NCBI RefSeq assembly: GCF_035984545.1
Contig: NZ_JAXCHP010000001.1
Location: 4,154,001 to 4,218,000 of the forward strand
Reading direction: 5' to 3'
DNA length: 64,000 bases
Source of the DNA: Cryobacterium sp. GrIS_2_6
Lineage (GTDB): Bacteria > Actinomycetota > Actinomycetes > Actinomycetales > Microbacteriaceae
The notes beneath the pieces are model-generated. The model did no database searches. It was not told the origin of the DNA and worked only from the letters and a program-made list of their open reading frames with translations. Numbering within the stretch: position 1 is the stretch's first letter; every line of letters starts with the position of its first letter. The translations under genes were made by a program, and so were the position numbers. Below are positions 1-7,979 of the stretch, piece after piece.

Positions 1-114
1 GCGATGGCCCGTGGCGTCCAGAACGTTAACTCCTACATCAGGAACGTTGACTCGGTGATGCCGTCGCTCCTGAAGCGACGGCCAAAGACGCTGGTGAAGC
101 CGTGGAAGAACTGA
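1..114 (+). CDS. C-terminal end of an unidentified protein (cut by window edge)
   Basis: An open frame runs from base 1 to a TGA at 112-114. The last 37 residues end in a basic tail (LLKRRPKTLVKPWKN). The next gene starts at a GTG (102) inside this frame, so the two overlap by 13 nt, a layout typical of translationally coupled genes. Too little is present to identify a family. It may simply be an open stretch rather than a gene; the overlap and the lack of space for a promoter before the next gene are the only support. Confidence 0.4.
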   Translation, partial: AMARGVQNVNSYIRNVDSVMPSLLKRRPKTLVKPWKN

Positions 115-1298
115 GCCGCCTCATCTTCCGCAGCGCACACGGGGACCGCTACCTGGAGGCACGCGATTCCGACTCAATCGTCGACGTGTGCCGACGCTAC
201 AGCTTGCCGGTCACGCAGGTCTCGGTATACCGGGAGGGTGCGCGGGGCCAGCTGACTCTGCAGGTCCGGCCCTATGATCGCCTTCTGGACTATCGCGGCG
301 ACGACATGATTGTCGTCATCCCGAACCGGAACATTGACTACCACGCGCTGCTCGGCGGCCGCGACGTCGTCCGCGAGCGACCCGACGCCTCGACCTGGAT
401 ACGTCAGCGAGCCGACGACGGCGACGGGTTTGTCACAGAGTACCTCCGCCCGTCCGACGCGATGGATCTTGTCTCGGCTCAGGTTGCGACGGCACTCGAG
501 GCCAGCGGGGTCAAGGACGAACCGCTCATCGTCGGGGTGAGTGGTGGCGGCGATAGCAATGCCCTCCTAGAGGCGATCGTGCGATCCGGTGTCGTGGCGA
601 AGGAGAACATCCGACCAGTCATGATGCTCGGTATCCCCGACTGGGACCGTGGCTGGGAACGGGCCACCGCGATCTGTGACAGGCACGGCCTTGCTCTCCG
701 CACCGTGCAGGAGGACGAGACTGCGAGGATTCTGGGATTCGTGGAACCCCATGTGGACTGGGTCACGGCGTTCGAGCGCCAGTTCCCTGGCGACGATCTG
801 GAGGTGCTCGGAGTCTACGGCGTTCGACGTGTGCTCGACGCGGTCGCCCAGGAGCAGGGTGCCAGGCGGATCGTCATCGGCAGCAATCTGGAGGATTGTC
901 TGTCCGACACCCTGTACTACCTGGCCGCAGGGAAGGTTCCGTTCCCCAAGCCCGTTGGCCGGATGGGCGAGGTCGAGATCCTTTACCCGCTCTGGCTCAC
1001 GCCAAAGTCGTTGATTGACGGCTGCTTTCCGAAGTTCTCCCTGCAGAACTACGAGGCCCGGTACCCGAGCCGGATGTACGGCAGGGCCTACTTCTACTAC
1101 CTGGCGCAGATGATGGTCGATGCCTATCCAGGGGCAGCGCAGGATCTGTTACGAGGTTCCAGCCGCCTCGCGGCGGAAAAGTTCGACGAGCTTCTAAATG
1201 ATGACGAGTTTGGCACTCCTGTCGCCGCCCCCATTCCGCTGGATGTACGGGTCCGTCTGCGACGACTCTTTGGCCGTCAGGCGGGGGGCGTTCGATGA
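102..1298 (+). CDS. PP-loop ATP pyrophosphatase (TilS/TtcA-like fold) with N-terminal beta-grasp-like region
   Basis: This 398-aa protein starts at GTG 102. Residues about 145-152 carry the SGGGDS P-loop of the ATP-pyrophosphatase (adenine nucleotide alpha-hydrolase) family, which activates a substrate by adenylation, as in TilS, TtcA and N-acetyl-sugar amidotransferases. A second conserved stretch (GSNLEDCLSDTLYYLAAGK, about 265-283) fits the family's later motif. The first about 85 residues read as a small beta-rich module (LIFRSA near the start, DDMIVVIPNRNIDY near the end) resembling ThiS/ubiquitin-like folds; that assignment is by eye. The next gene, a methyltransferase, begins within its last codons (ATGA), so the two proteins probably act in one modification pathway. 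The substrate is unknown. Housekeeping TilS is unlikely because the TilS C-terminal domains are absent. Confidence 0.8.
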   Translation: MEELSRLIFRSAHGDRYLEARDSDSIVDVCRRYSLPVTQVSVYREGARGQLTLQVRPYDRLLDYRGDDMIVVIPNRNIDYHALLGGRDVVRERPDASTWIRQRADDGDGFVTEYLRPSDAMDLVSAQVATALEASGVKDEPLIVGVSGGGDSNALLEAIVRSGVVAKENIRPVMMLGIPDWDRGWERATAICDRHGLALRTVQEDETARILGFVEPHVDWVTAFERQFPGDDLEVLGVYGVRRVLDAVAQEQGARRIVIGSNLEDCLSDTLYYLAAGKVPFPKPVGRMGEVEILYPLWLTPKSLIDGCFPKFSLQNYEARYPSRMYGRAYFYYLAQMMVDAYPGAAQDLLRGSSRLAAEKFDELLNDDEFGTPVAAPIPLDVRVRLRRLFGRQAGGVR

Positions 1299-2266
1299 CC
1301 CCCTCCGACTCCACGCCCCCGCAATACGACCTGAAGCGTCTGAAGTGGATGGACCCGACGTCGGCAGAGAGATTCCGTCGGCGAGAGCTCGAACTCTCCA
1401 CGGGTGCAACTGACATGGACATTCTCGACGACATCGCCCGTCTGACCGACCGGCTGTTCGACGATCTATCAGTGCTCGGCCAGTCCCCAGAGGCCACAAG
1501 CCGAGGGGCTGAGGGCGATTCGCTCCTGGAGGTCGATTTGTCGAGCATTCGCGCTCGGCTGGCCCGAGCGCGCGACGAACTCGCGACTGGTTACTCCACG
1601 CTGCGGGCGGCCCGGGAAAAGTTCGTAGCCGAACAGCTCGAGGTGGTGCGGGCTGCGACGCGGCACGCGCCGACGCGGCTACACATCGGCTCTGGTGGGC
1701 ATCGACTCGATGGTTGGGTTAACATCGACGCCGGGGGCGACGACTTGGCGCTCAACGTGAACTGGGGCCTGCCATTCCCCGACGGGAGCGTTGCGTTTGT
1801 CTACGCGGCACACCTCTTGGAGCACATGCGATTTCGCGATCAGGCTCCCGTCCTGGTGGCCGAGATCCTCCGTGTGCTAGAGCCGGGCGGAACCGCCAGG
1901 TTCGTGGTGCCGGATGTCGGTCGGCTCCTCGAGGCGTATGTCTCCAAGGACTCGGGCTTCTTCGCGGCGCGGAATCGGTTCTACCCGCTTAGTGAGGGCT
2001 TCGTCGCGGACCAGGTGGCCACCCTCGACTACATACTGCTGTTCTGCGGGGCGGACTCGCAAACGATGAATTTTAACCACAAGTTCGGGTACGACAATAT
2101 TACGTTGCGCAAGTTGTTGATCGATGCGGGTTTCCGGGAGGCGACTGAGTCGGCATACCAGAGAAGCGCGTATCCGGAGCTGCGCGTCGATGACTATGGC
2201 TACAACGCGTCGACGACGAAAGGGGAGAACGAGCACTTTTCCCTCTTTGTTGAAGCGTCGAAGTAG
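1295..2266 (+). CDS. SAM-dependent class I methyltransferase
   Basis: This 323-aa protein starts at ATG 1295 and overlaps the PP-loop gene by 4 nt. Residues about 1-115 are helical and charged, possibly coiled coil. From about 124 a Rossmann-type methyltransferase follows: HIGSGGHRLDGWVNID is motif I, FPDGSVAFVYAAHLLEHM is the motif II/post-II region, and VLEPGGTARFVVPD is the following strand. This pattern is shared by predicted methyltransferases of polysaccharide and natural-product clusters. The target cannot be read from sequence. Coupling to a PP-loop adenylating enzyme suggests a two-step small-molecule or peptide modification. It may belong to the RiPP-like cluster at 4-7 kb, but a pseudogene and an IS relic separate them. 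Confidence 0.8.
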   Translation: MTPSDSTPPQYDLKRLKWMDPTSAERFRRRELELSTGATDMDILDDIARLTDRLFDDLSVLGQSPEATSRGAEGDSLLEVDLSSIRARLARARDELATGYSTLRAAREKFVAEQLEVVRAATRHAPTRLHIGSGGHRLDGWVNIDAGGDDLALNVNWGLPFPDGSVAFVYAAHLLEHMRFRDQAPVLVAEILRVLEPGGTARFVVPDVGRLLEAYVSKDSGFFAARNRFYPLSEGFVADQVATLDYILLFCGADSQTMNFNHKFGYDNITLRKLLIDAGFREATESAYQRSAYPELRVDDYGYNASTTKGENEHFSLFVEASK

Positions 2267-2271
2267 AGATT

Positions 2272-2851
2272 TCATGCGCCTGGCAACATCGTGCTGACCA
2301 TGGTGCGAAAGTATGAGCTGTACGTCGTCGGTACGTAGCCGAGGTACGAGAGATCCACCAGAAGTGCGTGGTGGATCTTGTCCCGCTGGGCGGGCGAGAG
2401 GTTGTTCAGATAAGACGCAGTAGTTGTGTTGCTGCCCCCAGTCCTCCGTGGTGCCTTTGATTGGCCCACCGAACAGCGCCATCTCGTGGGTCGCGGCCGG
2501 GAACTGGCCAATATCGCCAGACAGGACGCTCAGCGTGGATTTCTTGTCGAGGAGCGGGAGTAATTGCTTGGCAACGGCGTGCCCGTAGAAGTCGGTGCTC
2601 ATCAGGTCGACATTGAAGAGGAGCGCCATCTCCTGTCGGTCGCCGGTCGTTGGAACGAGCACGGGACTCAAGGCATTGAGCATCACGCTTTTGGCCGGCG
2701 ATGCAGTGGGGACAGTCGAGTCTGTATGGTCGATGAACGACGCGGAGGGTAATGTGCGGCTCTTCCTCACCGTGCCCGTTGCTGTTGAGCTCAATGGTTG
2801 AGCGAACTCTGTATCCATCACCTGGCGTGGCGAGGTCTGGCCAAGATTCAC
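2272..2851 (-). pseudogene. Frameshifted hypothetical gene, convergent with the methyltransferase
   Basis: Reading the minus strand from ATG 2851 (or 2818) gives a protein-like stretch (FIDHTDSTVPTASPAKSVML, then NVDLMSTDFYGHAVAKQLLP and ALFGGPIKGTTEDWG). Near 2440 the plausible protein jumps to a second frame (NTTTASYLNNLSPAQRDKI ...) that ends at 2272. The switch falls at a run of five C on the plus strand (2435-2439), so a one-base slip there would break a protein of about 190 aa. The first frame stays open into the methyltransferase gene only as GC-rich shadow. I do not recognise the family. It is either a true pseudogene or a single-base sequence error. Confidence 0.5.
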
Positions 2852-2895
2852 TTATCAACTCATTGACGCGCCGCCAGTTCGCAGTCTTGAGACCC

Positions 2896-3356
2896 TGTTA
2901 GCGGCCACGAAGAACTGCCCATACACGGCCACGGGCGAGCCCAAATACGGCCACCAGCCGATGACCGTCTGTGGGCAGGCCGTTCGTCGGAGCACCTGAC
3001 CGAATTGGTCCGCCGCAAATACTGTGAACCGGTCGGAATCCCCTCTCTGAGGTCTCCGTGTAGGCACGTTAATCTCGTGGAACGCTTCTCTCCGGCCCTG
3101 TCGCGGTTCCTTGCCGCCACACGCCACGGGGGCAGCTCCGGGACGTATCCCGCCACCTATCCGACGTCGAACCGGCGGCCCGCGGAGCCTGAACCCGATA
3201 CCGAGCGCGACGGCGTAGATCCGGAATCCGGGGCGTCCCTGCCGACTGAATCGGGCGTTCCCTTTGGCCGCCAGTGGGCAGCTCCAATGGCCATACGCAG
3301 CAAAAATCCCGATTCCCTATTGGCCGCGTATGGGCATTTTTCGATGGCCGCCGACA
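2896..3356. mobile_element. Internally deleted IS21-like element (MITE-like relic) with 6-bp target duplication
   Basis: The 461-bp segment begins TGTTAGCGGCCAC and ends GGCCGCCGACA, matching the 5'-TG...CA-3' ends of IS21-family elements. Both ends carry tandem subterminal repeats of the type TGGCCG-n-TATGGGCA, read outwards: about 2955-2904 on the minus strand and 3270-3350 on the plus strand. The bases AGACCC occur directly before (2890-2895) and directly after (3357-3362), as expected for a target-site duplication. No istA/istB reading frame survives, so it could move only with help from a full-length relative. The repeats and duplication are seen directly; the family name is from recalled IS21 end structure. 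Confidence 0.7.
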
Positions 3357-3481
3357 AGACCCTAGGGAACCGGGCCATGGTGCGGTTCGAATCGTAGCGA
3401 ATCGTGTCCAGATCTTTCTCGCGCATTGTGGAGCGAGCACGTAAAGATGGAGTCGTGAGAGACTTCGAGATCCTGAGCGCT

Positions 3482-4105
3482 ATGGCGACGACTCGATTGA
3501 CCTACGACGGCCTTACATTGCAGGCGATTTCCGTCAATGGCATCGAAGAACTGGCCGGTGCTGCGTCAGGTGTAATCCATTCGGATGATTACATGCCATT
3601 CGGATTCCCGTGGTCTGCTGGCACGCCAGAACAACGCGTCCACCACTTGCGGAGTTGGTATGCGGCTCGACTTCGGGAAGCGAACCGCGAGAGATGGACA
3701 TTGATCTTCAGCGTGCGTCTTGATGGCAAAATCGTTGGCTCCACGAACCTCTACGCGGACCATTTCTCGGACCAGCGCACGGTGAGCACAGGGTCCTGGT
3801 TATTGCGTGGTGTGCACGGTCGTGGGATCGGTACCTCAATGAGGCTAATGCTTCTTGATCTTGCTTTCGGACACCTCGGTGCGGACCACGCGACGAGCGA
3901 GGCCTGGGAGGACAACTGGCCGAGTCGTCGAGTCAACGAGAAGTGTGGTTATCTCCTCTGCGGTCAGTATGAAAAGGCTCGTGGAGACGGTACGGCGACG
4001 ATGCTTCAGTACTGTTTGCCGCGCGGCCGTTGGGCAACGGAGAGCTCCACGGCCCGACAGGCCATCGTTGAGATTGATCCACGGCTTGCCGCTGCATTGC
4101 TCTAG
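3482..4105 (+). CDS. GNAT-family N-acetyltransferase
   Basis: This 207-aa protein begins at ATG 3482 by domain fit; an in-frame GTG at 3455, preceded by GATGGAG, is an alternative start. It has the RimJ/RimL-type layout: an early PFGFPW segment, the core strand IVGSTNLYADHF, the acetyl-CoA binding loop GVHGRGIGTSM (a Q/RxxGxG/A variant) and the late SRRVNEKCGY motif. It would transfer an acetyl group from acetyl-CoA to an amine of a small molecule, peptide or protein. It converges with the YcaO-fusion gene, the two 3' ends overlapping by 4 nt. In this setting it could acetylate the cluster product or protect the host; this is inference. Confidence 0.8.
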   Translation: MATTRLTYDGLTLQAISVNGIEELAGAASGVIHSDDYMPFGFPWSAGTPEQRVHHLRSWYAARLREANRERWTLIFSVRLDGKIVGSTNLYADHFSDQRTVSTGSWLLRGVHGRGIGTSMRLMLLDLAFGHLGADHATSEAWEDNWPSRRVNEKCGYLLCGQYEKARGDGTATMLQYCLPRGRWATESSTARQAIVEIDPRLAAALL

Positions 4106-6207
4106 GAGAAGAAGTGCGGCGCGCTGTTGGGGTCGCGGGTGGGCTTCCAGCGACCGCCGAACCAGATCGCGCGTAAGCCCGTGTTCAGCGCACGGACCAC
4201 GACCAGGTCGGAATCGGATCCTATGTCGAGATCTACGAAGCAGGTGTGCGCATAGAGCTGCTTGTATGATCGCTGGTCCACGTCCGTGCATAGGTTGCCG
4301 CTTGGCCCGTCAAAGAACCACCTGACACTCGAAATACTGCCGGGGCGCTGGTACGCGACATAGTGACGCACGTGCGCGCCCGTGCCGGTACTCATTGCTC
4401 GCCTGGCTGTGAGGTAGGTCGCATACGCGTCCAGAAAAGCTTTCTCGATCGCTGCGTTCGCTGAGGTGTCTGCCGCCAGTCCGAACCCGAGCAGTGCGCC
4501 TTGGGCGCTGATGGCCGCGCAGAAAAACACAGGAACAACGGCGTCCAGTTGCCCGAATGCGACCTCGATGCCAAGTCCCTCTAGTTTCGCCAACTTTGAT
4601 GCGAAGATGCCGAGCGGAGGCCTGACACGTGCCGGAGGACGTTGAGCAATCCAATGCCTCACGAACGCGTCGCGCTCGATCAACTCAAGCAATGCCGACC
4701 TACGGGCCTCACGCAGGGTGGTGTGCGCCGCGACGCCGTTCGAGGTGGCGGTGCCGCAGAGCCTCCTGCCCATGTCCAGGGAATTGACAGGGAAGTAGAT
4801 GAGTTCGACGGGAACTATTGTTGGCCCGTCTGCCTCGCTTTCGCCGATCCGCCACTGATAGGAGCTATCCGAAGCGTCAAATGGTGCGAACTCAGACGGC
4901 TCCGCTGTGAACCCCGGGAGATCGTCGGGGAACAGCACTCGGGTGTCGAAAACGCGGTACCGCTCCTGAAGGATGTCCGCGGACCCGTGCACGTCTATCT
5001 GCAGGCGCCCGCAGGTCTGCCGTTCGACGAACTCCGATCGTGCTTTCACTCCTGCCAGGCTTTCGGCCCAATGAACTCCCGTCGCATACGCGCCGGATGG
5101 AGTGCCATCTGCGGCTACTATCGGGATCTGTGCCACGATGATGCCCGAAGGCTCGTTCTCGCTGTTGCTTGGATCACCAAATGACGAGAACGATGAGAAT
5201 GCCAGCGATGGCCGGTTTGGTTCCTTGACGAGCTCTCTGCTGTCGTCCACAAGTCCAAACCCTACGACTGTCGCAGGCGCGAACGAACCAGAGTCTGTGA
5301 GCCGCGCAAGTGCGCCGTCGTTGAACGCGCCCCACTCCAGGGCACCCAAGTTTCGCTCCACGGCTGCAAGATGGATCATCTGAGCAACGTGGCCGGCTTC
5401 GAGAATGCTGTATCGGTAGCCCCGGTTCGCGTATTTGGCTGAGTGAATCCGTGGATCGAAAGATATGATCGCGATCGCGGCCGCACCATGAAGGAGACTT
5501 GCGCTGTCGAGAGCATTTTGAAGCTCGCCAGTGTCGAGCGCCGGGGCATCACGAACTCTCAGCATCGCTCCAATGGGATCCCAACAGTATGAGCGCCAGC
5601 CGGAGTCGGTATCGGAACGGTGAAACAAATCTATTCGGCATGAATAAAGGCCTCCAGCTGAGGGTGTGGCCCGGATAGCTGCACTGTATGCAACTGCAAG
5701 CACGTCCCGGACCTCAGCGAGTGGCAGAGGGCGTACGGAGAATGAACGGCAACTGCGCCGACGGCTGGCAAGCCTGAGCAGCGGCCCTGACACATCACCA
5801 GGTTCCGAATGACGGGGCCAGGTGTGCAATCGAGCATGCGACACGACATCGGTATGGTCCATCGCCGACCCGAAATGCTGAGGGTTCACGGTTGTCGCAT
5901 GGAATGGACGCCAGAGCTGCTCGGCTGCGGCGATGGACCCTGCCTCAATCAGATACGTGACCAGCTGACCGACTGCACCCCCAGTCTCATAGGTATCGCT
6001 GAGGTCGCCCCAGGTCGTGCGACCGTCCATGGCTTCGAGTAATGCAGCAATGCGTCGTTCAGGGTCGCGCAGAATGGTCTTACGCTCCGTGCCGTCCACG
6101 GTCGTCGTTCCTTCATCGGGGTTATGAAGGATGAGCGCTGAAAGACGTGGGCGCAAAGTGAGTGGGAGCCCCTCTTTCGAGGAACTCCCACCATCGGGGT
6201 CAATCAA
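4102..6207 (-). CDS. Three-domain RiPP synthetase: leader-binding domain + SagB-like dehydrogenase + YcaO cyclodehydratase
   Basis: This 701-aa protein starts at TTG 6207; a stop lies six codons upstream in frame, so no better start exists. Residues about 15-95 look like a RiPP recognition element (LRPRLSALILHN, then LEAMDGRTTWGDL). Residues about 140-335 match SagB/ThcOx FMN dehydrogenases (RRSCRSF, TPSAGGLYSCRI, RGYRYSILEAGHVAQMIHLA), which oxidise azolines to azoles. Residues about 365-690 match YcaO (KARSEFVERQ and SALLELIERDAFVRHW, ATP-binding Sx3ExxER type), which cyclises Cys/Ser/Thr using ATP. No ThiF/E1-like partner and no C-terminal PxPxP tail is present; it ends APHFFS. The precursor-like ORF stops 5 nt upstream, so the two are probably cotranslated. 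The domains are recognised from motifs; the reaction on this precursor is inferred. Confidence 0.87.
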   Translation of the reverse strand: MIDPDGGSSSKEGLPLTLRPRLSALILHNPDEGTTTVDGTERKTILRDPERRIAALLEAMDGRTTWGDLSDTYETGGAVGQLVTYLIEAGSIAAAEQLWRPFHATTVNPQHFGSAMDHTDVVSHARLHTWPRHSEPGDVSGPLLRLASRRRSCRSFSVRPLPLAEVRDVLAVAYSAAIRATPSAGGLYSCRIDLFHRSDTDSGWRSYCWDPIGAMLRVRDAPALDTGELQNALDSASLLHGAAAIAIISFDPRIHSAKYANRGYRYSILEAGHVAQMIHLAAVERNLGALEWGAFNDGALARLTDSGSFAPATVVGFGLVDDSRELVKEPNRPSLAFSSFSSFGDPSNSENEPSGIIVAQIPIVAADGTPSGAYATGVHWAESLAGVKARSEFVERQTCGRLQIDVHGSADILQERYRVFDTRVLFPDDLPGFTAEPSEFAPFDASDSSYQWRIGESEADGPTIVPVELIYFPVNSLDMGRRLCGTATSNGVAAHTTLREARRSALLELIERDAFVRHWIAQRPPARVRPPLGIFASKLAKLEGLGIEVAFGQLDAVVPVFFCAAISAQGALLGFGLAADTSANAAIEKAFLDAYATYLTARRAMSTGTGAHVRHYVAYQRPGSISSVRWFFDGPSGNLCTDVDQRSYKQLYAHTCFVDLDIGSDSDLVVVRALNTGLRAIWFGGRWKPTRDPNSAPHFFS

Positions 6208-6212
6208 CGCGC

Positions 6213-6305
6213 TCAGTTGGGGTCAGAGCACTGGCAATCGAGAATCAGGCTGTGCGACTCAGCGCTAGTCGAGTGTGACATGTCGCTGAGGATGAGTTCC
6301 TTCAC
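6213..6305 (-). CDS. Putative RiPP precursor peptide (30 aa)
   Basis: The ORF runs from GTG 6305 to TGA 6213 and is too short for most gene callers. It has a strong Shine-Dalgarno (AAAGGAGA, 6311-6318) six bases from the start and ends 5 nt before the YcaO-fusion start. The peptide has an acidic/hydrophobic start (MKELILSD), then a Ser/Thr/His-rich stretch (MSHSTSAESHS) and a tail LILDCQCSDPN with two Cys. Seven Ser, one Thr and two Cys give ten potential heterocyclisation sites. Cysteine is confined to the last seven residues, as in a core following a short leader. No GG or AxA cleavage site is visible. Function is inferred from position, ribosome site and composition. Confidence 0.68.
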   Translation of the reverse strand: MKELILSDMSHSTSAESHSLILDCQCSDPN

Positions 6306-6310
6306 AATGG

Positions 6311-6318
6311 TCTCCTTT
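6311..6318 (-). promoter_or_regulatory. Shine-Dalgarno of the precursor ORF
   Basis: On the minus strand AAAGGAGA precedes GTG 6305, with six bases between GGAG and the start. It is far stronger than the site before the following TTG-started synthetase gene. This fits high expression of a small peptide and lower, coupled translation of the enzyme. Confidence 0.65.
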
Positions 6319-6380
6319 AGCCGGGTGCGCTCAGCCTAGTGACTCGTCGTGCCAGAACGCAATGCTCTAAGAGGTGCGAT

Positions 6381-7046
6381 CTAACCCCGCCCAATGTGGA
6401 GACCAAGAAAGCACTCACGCGCATCCAAACAAACCTCTGCGCTTCCACGCTGTTCGACAATCTCCCAAGCTCGGGCGTACGCCGGATGAGCGGCATGGCG
6501 GTCACGGTCCGCGTCAAGCACCGCGCGCAACTCTGGGTGGAGTGCCACATATTCATCCAGGAGTGCGAAGACCGGTACGTGGGTGAGTGTGACGAACGAT
6601 AATTCCGTACCCCAACGGAATCGCCACGCGTCGCTCAGGGAGCCGCTCCGTGAGCGGCCGATTTCATACGCATTATTTAGCGTGAGTAGTCGGTGCGCGA
6701 GTTCATGGAGCACGGTCATCTGCATCAGCAGCGGACTTCGCGTCGGATTCAGGATGCCGGGTTCGCTGATCGAACCGCCCACCCAGGGGCAGACGTAGAA
6801 GATGTGCGTTGCCTCCGATCCGTGCACCCCGAGGCAACGTTCGAAAAATCGCACGAACGCGACGCCGTCCCCTGCGGCGAAGGTATCGAGACTCGTGGCA
6901 ACGCGGCGAAGTTCACTGTCATTTGGATAACGGAGACCGTACTTTTTCGTCCAAGCGTCTTCGTGTTCACGCGGGAGCGACGTGAACAGGACGCTCGAGA
7001 AGCGAACGCTGACTAGTGCACCGGGTTGTGTCCGTCGTAGAGGCAT
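6381..7046 (-). CDS. HExxH zinc metallopeptidase-like protein of the RiPP cluster
   Basis: This 221-aa protein starts at ATG 7046. Residues about 134-142 read TVLHELAHRL, the HExxH zinc motif of gluzincin/metzincin-type peptidases, inside a helix. A later acidic helix (ALLDEYVALHPEL, about 180-192) could supply the third ligand. No signal peptide or membrane segment is seen, so it would act in the cytoplasm. It ends 75 nt upstream of the precursor ORF on the same strand, so peptidase, precursor and synthetase likely form one transcript. A role in removing the leader peptide is a reasonable guess. It could instead be an unrelated hypothetical; no named family is recognised beyond the motif. 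Confidence 0.68.
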   Translation of the reverse strand: MPLRRTQPGALVSVRFSSVLFTSLPREHEDAWTKKYGLRYPNDSELRRVATSLDTFAAGDGVAFVRFFERCLGVHGSEATHIFYVCPWVGGSISEPGILNPTRSPLLMQMTVLHELAHRLLTLNNAYEIGRSRSGSLSDAWRFRWGTELSFVTLTHVPVFALLDEYVALHPELRAVLDADRDRHAAHPAYARAWEIVEQRGSAEVCLDARECFLGLHIGRG

Positions 7047-7417
7047 TCGTGCGCATGACTATGAGGTGTCGCGCGCAAATTGTAAAGCCCCTCAACCACC
7101 GCGAAGGGCGCGAAATGGATTGGGGTGCTCGATTTTGTCGCTCCTCAATCCGTTCGTAGATACCTCCCAAACCTGCTGTCGTTTAGACAACACTCGCGAA
7201 TAATGAGTTGATGGCTCAGATGGACGGCACACAATTATATTTCGTGCGGGATGGCAATGCCTGTGACTATGGCGATCACGCTTCCTTTCGTGGGGGTTGA
7301 CTCCAGCCGATGGTTAGAGATTGATCCCCACGAACGAAGTGGCAGGTCATGGATGCAACGAGAGCCCTGGTGGCGAAGCGTTGAAAGCCTCCAGCCGACC
7401 AGGGTCTCGTCTGTCGC
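7047..7417. other. Intergenic region between the peptidase and RHH genes
   Basis: No convincing gene is seen. An imperfect inverted repeat, TTCGTGGGG (7287-7295) and CCCCACGAA (7326-7334), could fold as a stem with a long loop at the 3' side of the RHH gene, perhaps ending its transcript. The AT-rich part near 7225-7240 (AATTATATTT) could hold the promoter of the minus-strand peptidase operon. Confidence 0.35.
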
Positions 7418-7759
7418 TCAGTTGCCCGGAGTTTTGTCCTTGGCAGCGTCGCGACTCGGGGGAGTGACCTTTTTGGTGGGCTCCTTTGCGAAGATCGCCT
7501 CGATGGCGTTGCGCTTGGTCTGGGCCTCGCGCTCGATGTCCGCCCGGACCGTTTCGGCCCGCTTGAGCACTTGCGGATCGGACTTGCTGCGTTCGATCCA
7601 GTTCTCAAGGGCGACACGGATTTCTTCGGTGACGCTGCGGTCGTTGAGCTGGGCGATGACGTCCAACTGCGCCCGCAAGTCATCCGTGATGCGAACCGCA
7701 AGGGTACGCATCTGACTACTGGCTCCCGCGAACTGCGGGAGCCCCGATGCCTCACTCAT
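7418..7759 (-). CDS. Ribbon-helix-helix DNA-binding protein
   Basis: This 113-aa protein starts at ATG 7759, chosen because GAGGAGGTGG lies just upstream; longer in-frame starts lack a ribosome site. Residues about 17-60 (MRTLAVRITDDLRAQLDVIA, then RSVTEEIRVALENWI) fit an Arc/MetJ/CopG-type ribbon-helix-helix, which binds DNA as a dimer. The C-terminal half is a charged helix (LKRAETVRADIEREAQTKRN) followed by a Lys/Pro-rich tail. Such proteins are often antitoxins or small repressors, but no toxin-like ORF is adjacent. It lies upstream of and divergent from the restriction-modification operon and could regulate it; that is inference. Confidence 0.75.
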   Translation of the reverse strand: MSEASGLPQFAGASSQMRTLAVRITDDLRAQLDVIAQLNDRSVTEEIRVALENWIERSKSDPQVLKRAETVRADIEREAQTKRNAIEAIFAKEPTKKVTPPSRDAAKDKTPGN

Positions 7760-7950
7760 GTGAGCCACCTCCTCATTCTTGGTGCGGCCGACGAACCGGG
7801 ATGGTTCCTCTTGAAGCCGCACGGCAATGAGGAGCGGACCTCGAATTATGCTCCGATCGCGTAGGAGTTCAATCTTCCGATCGCGAGAATCTGTTGTAGA
7901 AATCGCAACTCAGGCTTGTCGGAGTCTCTCGATCCCAGTGCTCACCAGGG

Positions 7951-7979
7951 TTTAACGAATGTGCTGATCGTGTTATAAC
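7951..7979 (+). promoter_or_regulatory. Candidate promoter for the defence operon
   Basis: TTTAAC (7951-7956) and TATAAC (7974-7979) are separated by 17 bp, the usual sigma-70 spacing. They lie in the 447-bp gap (7760-8206) before hsdM, which holds no convincing gene. A 21-codon ORF (8148-8213, ATG ACG TAC...) overlaps the hsdM start and could be a leader, but support is weak. Confidence 0.3.

Noticed and set aside
1877..2851. 324-aa minus-strand ORF
   Set aside because: Its second half is an antisense shadow of the methyltransferase gene; only the first 140 or so codons look protein-like and belong to the frameshifted pseudogene.
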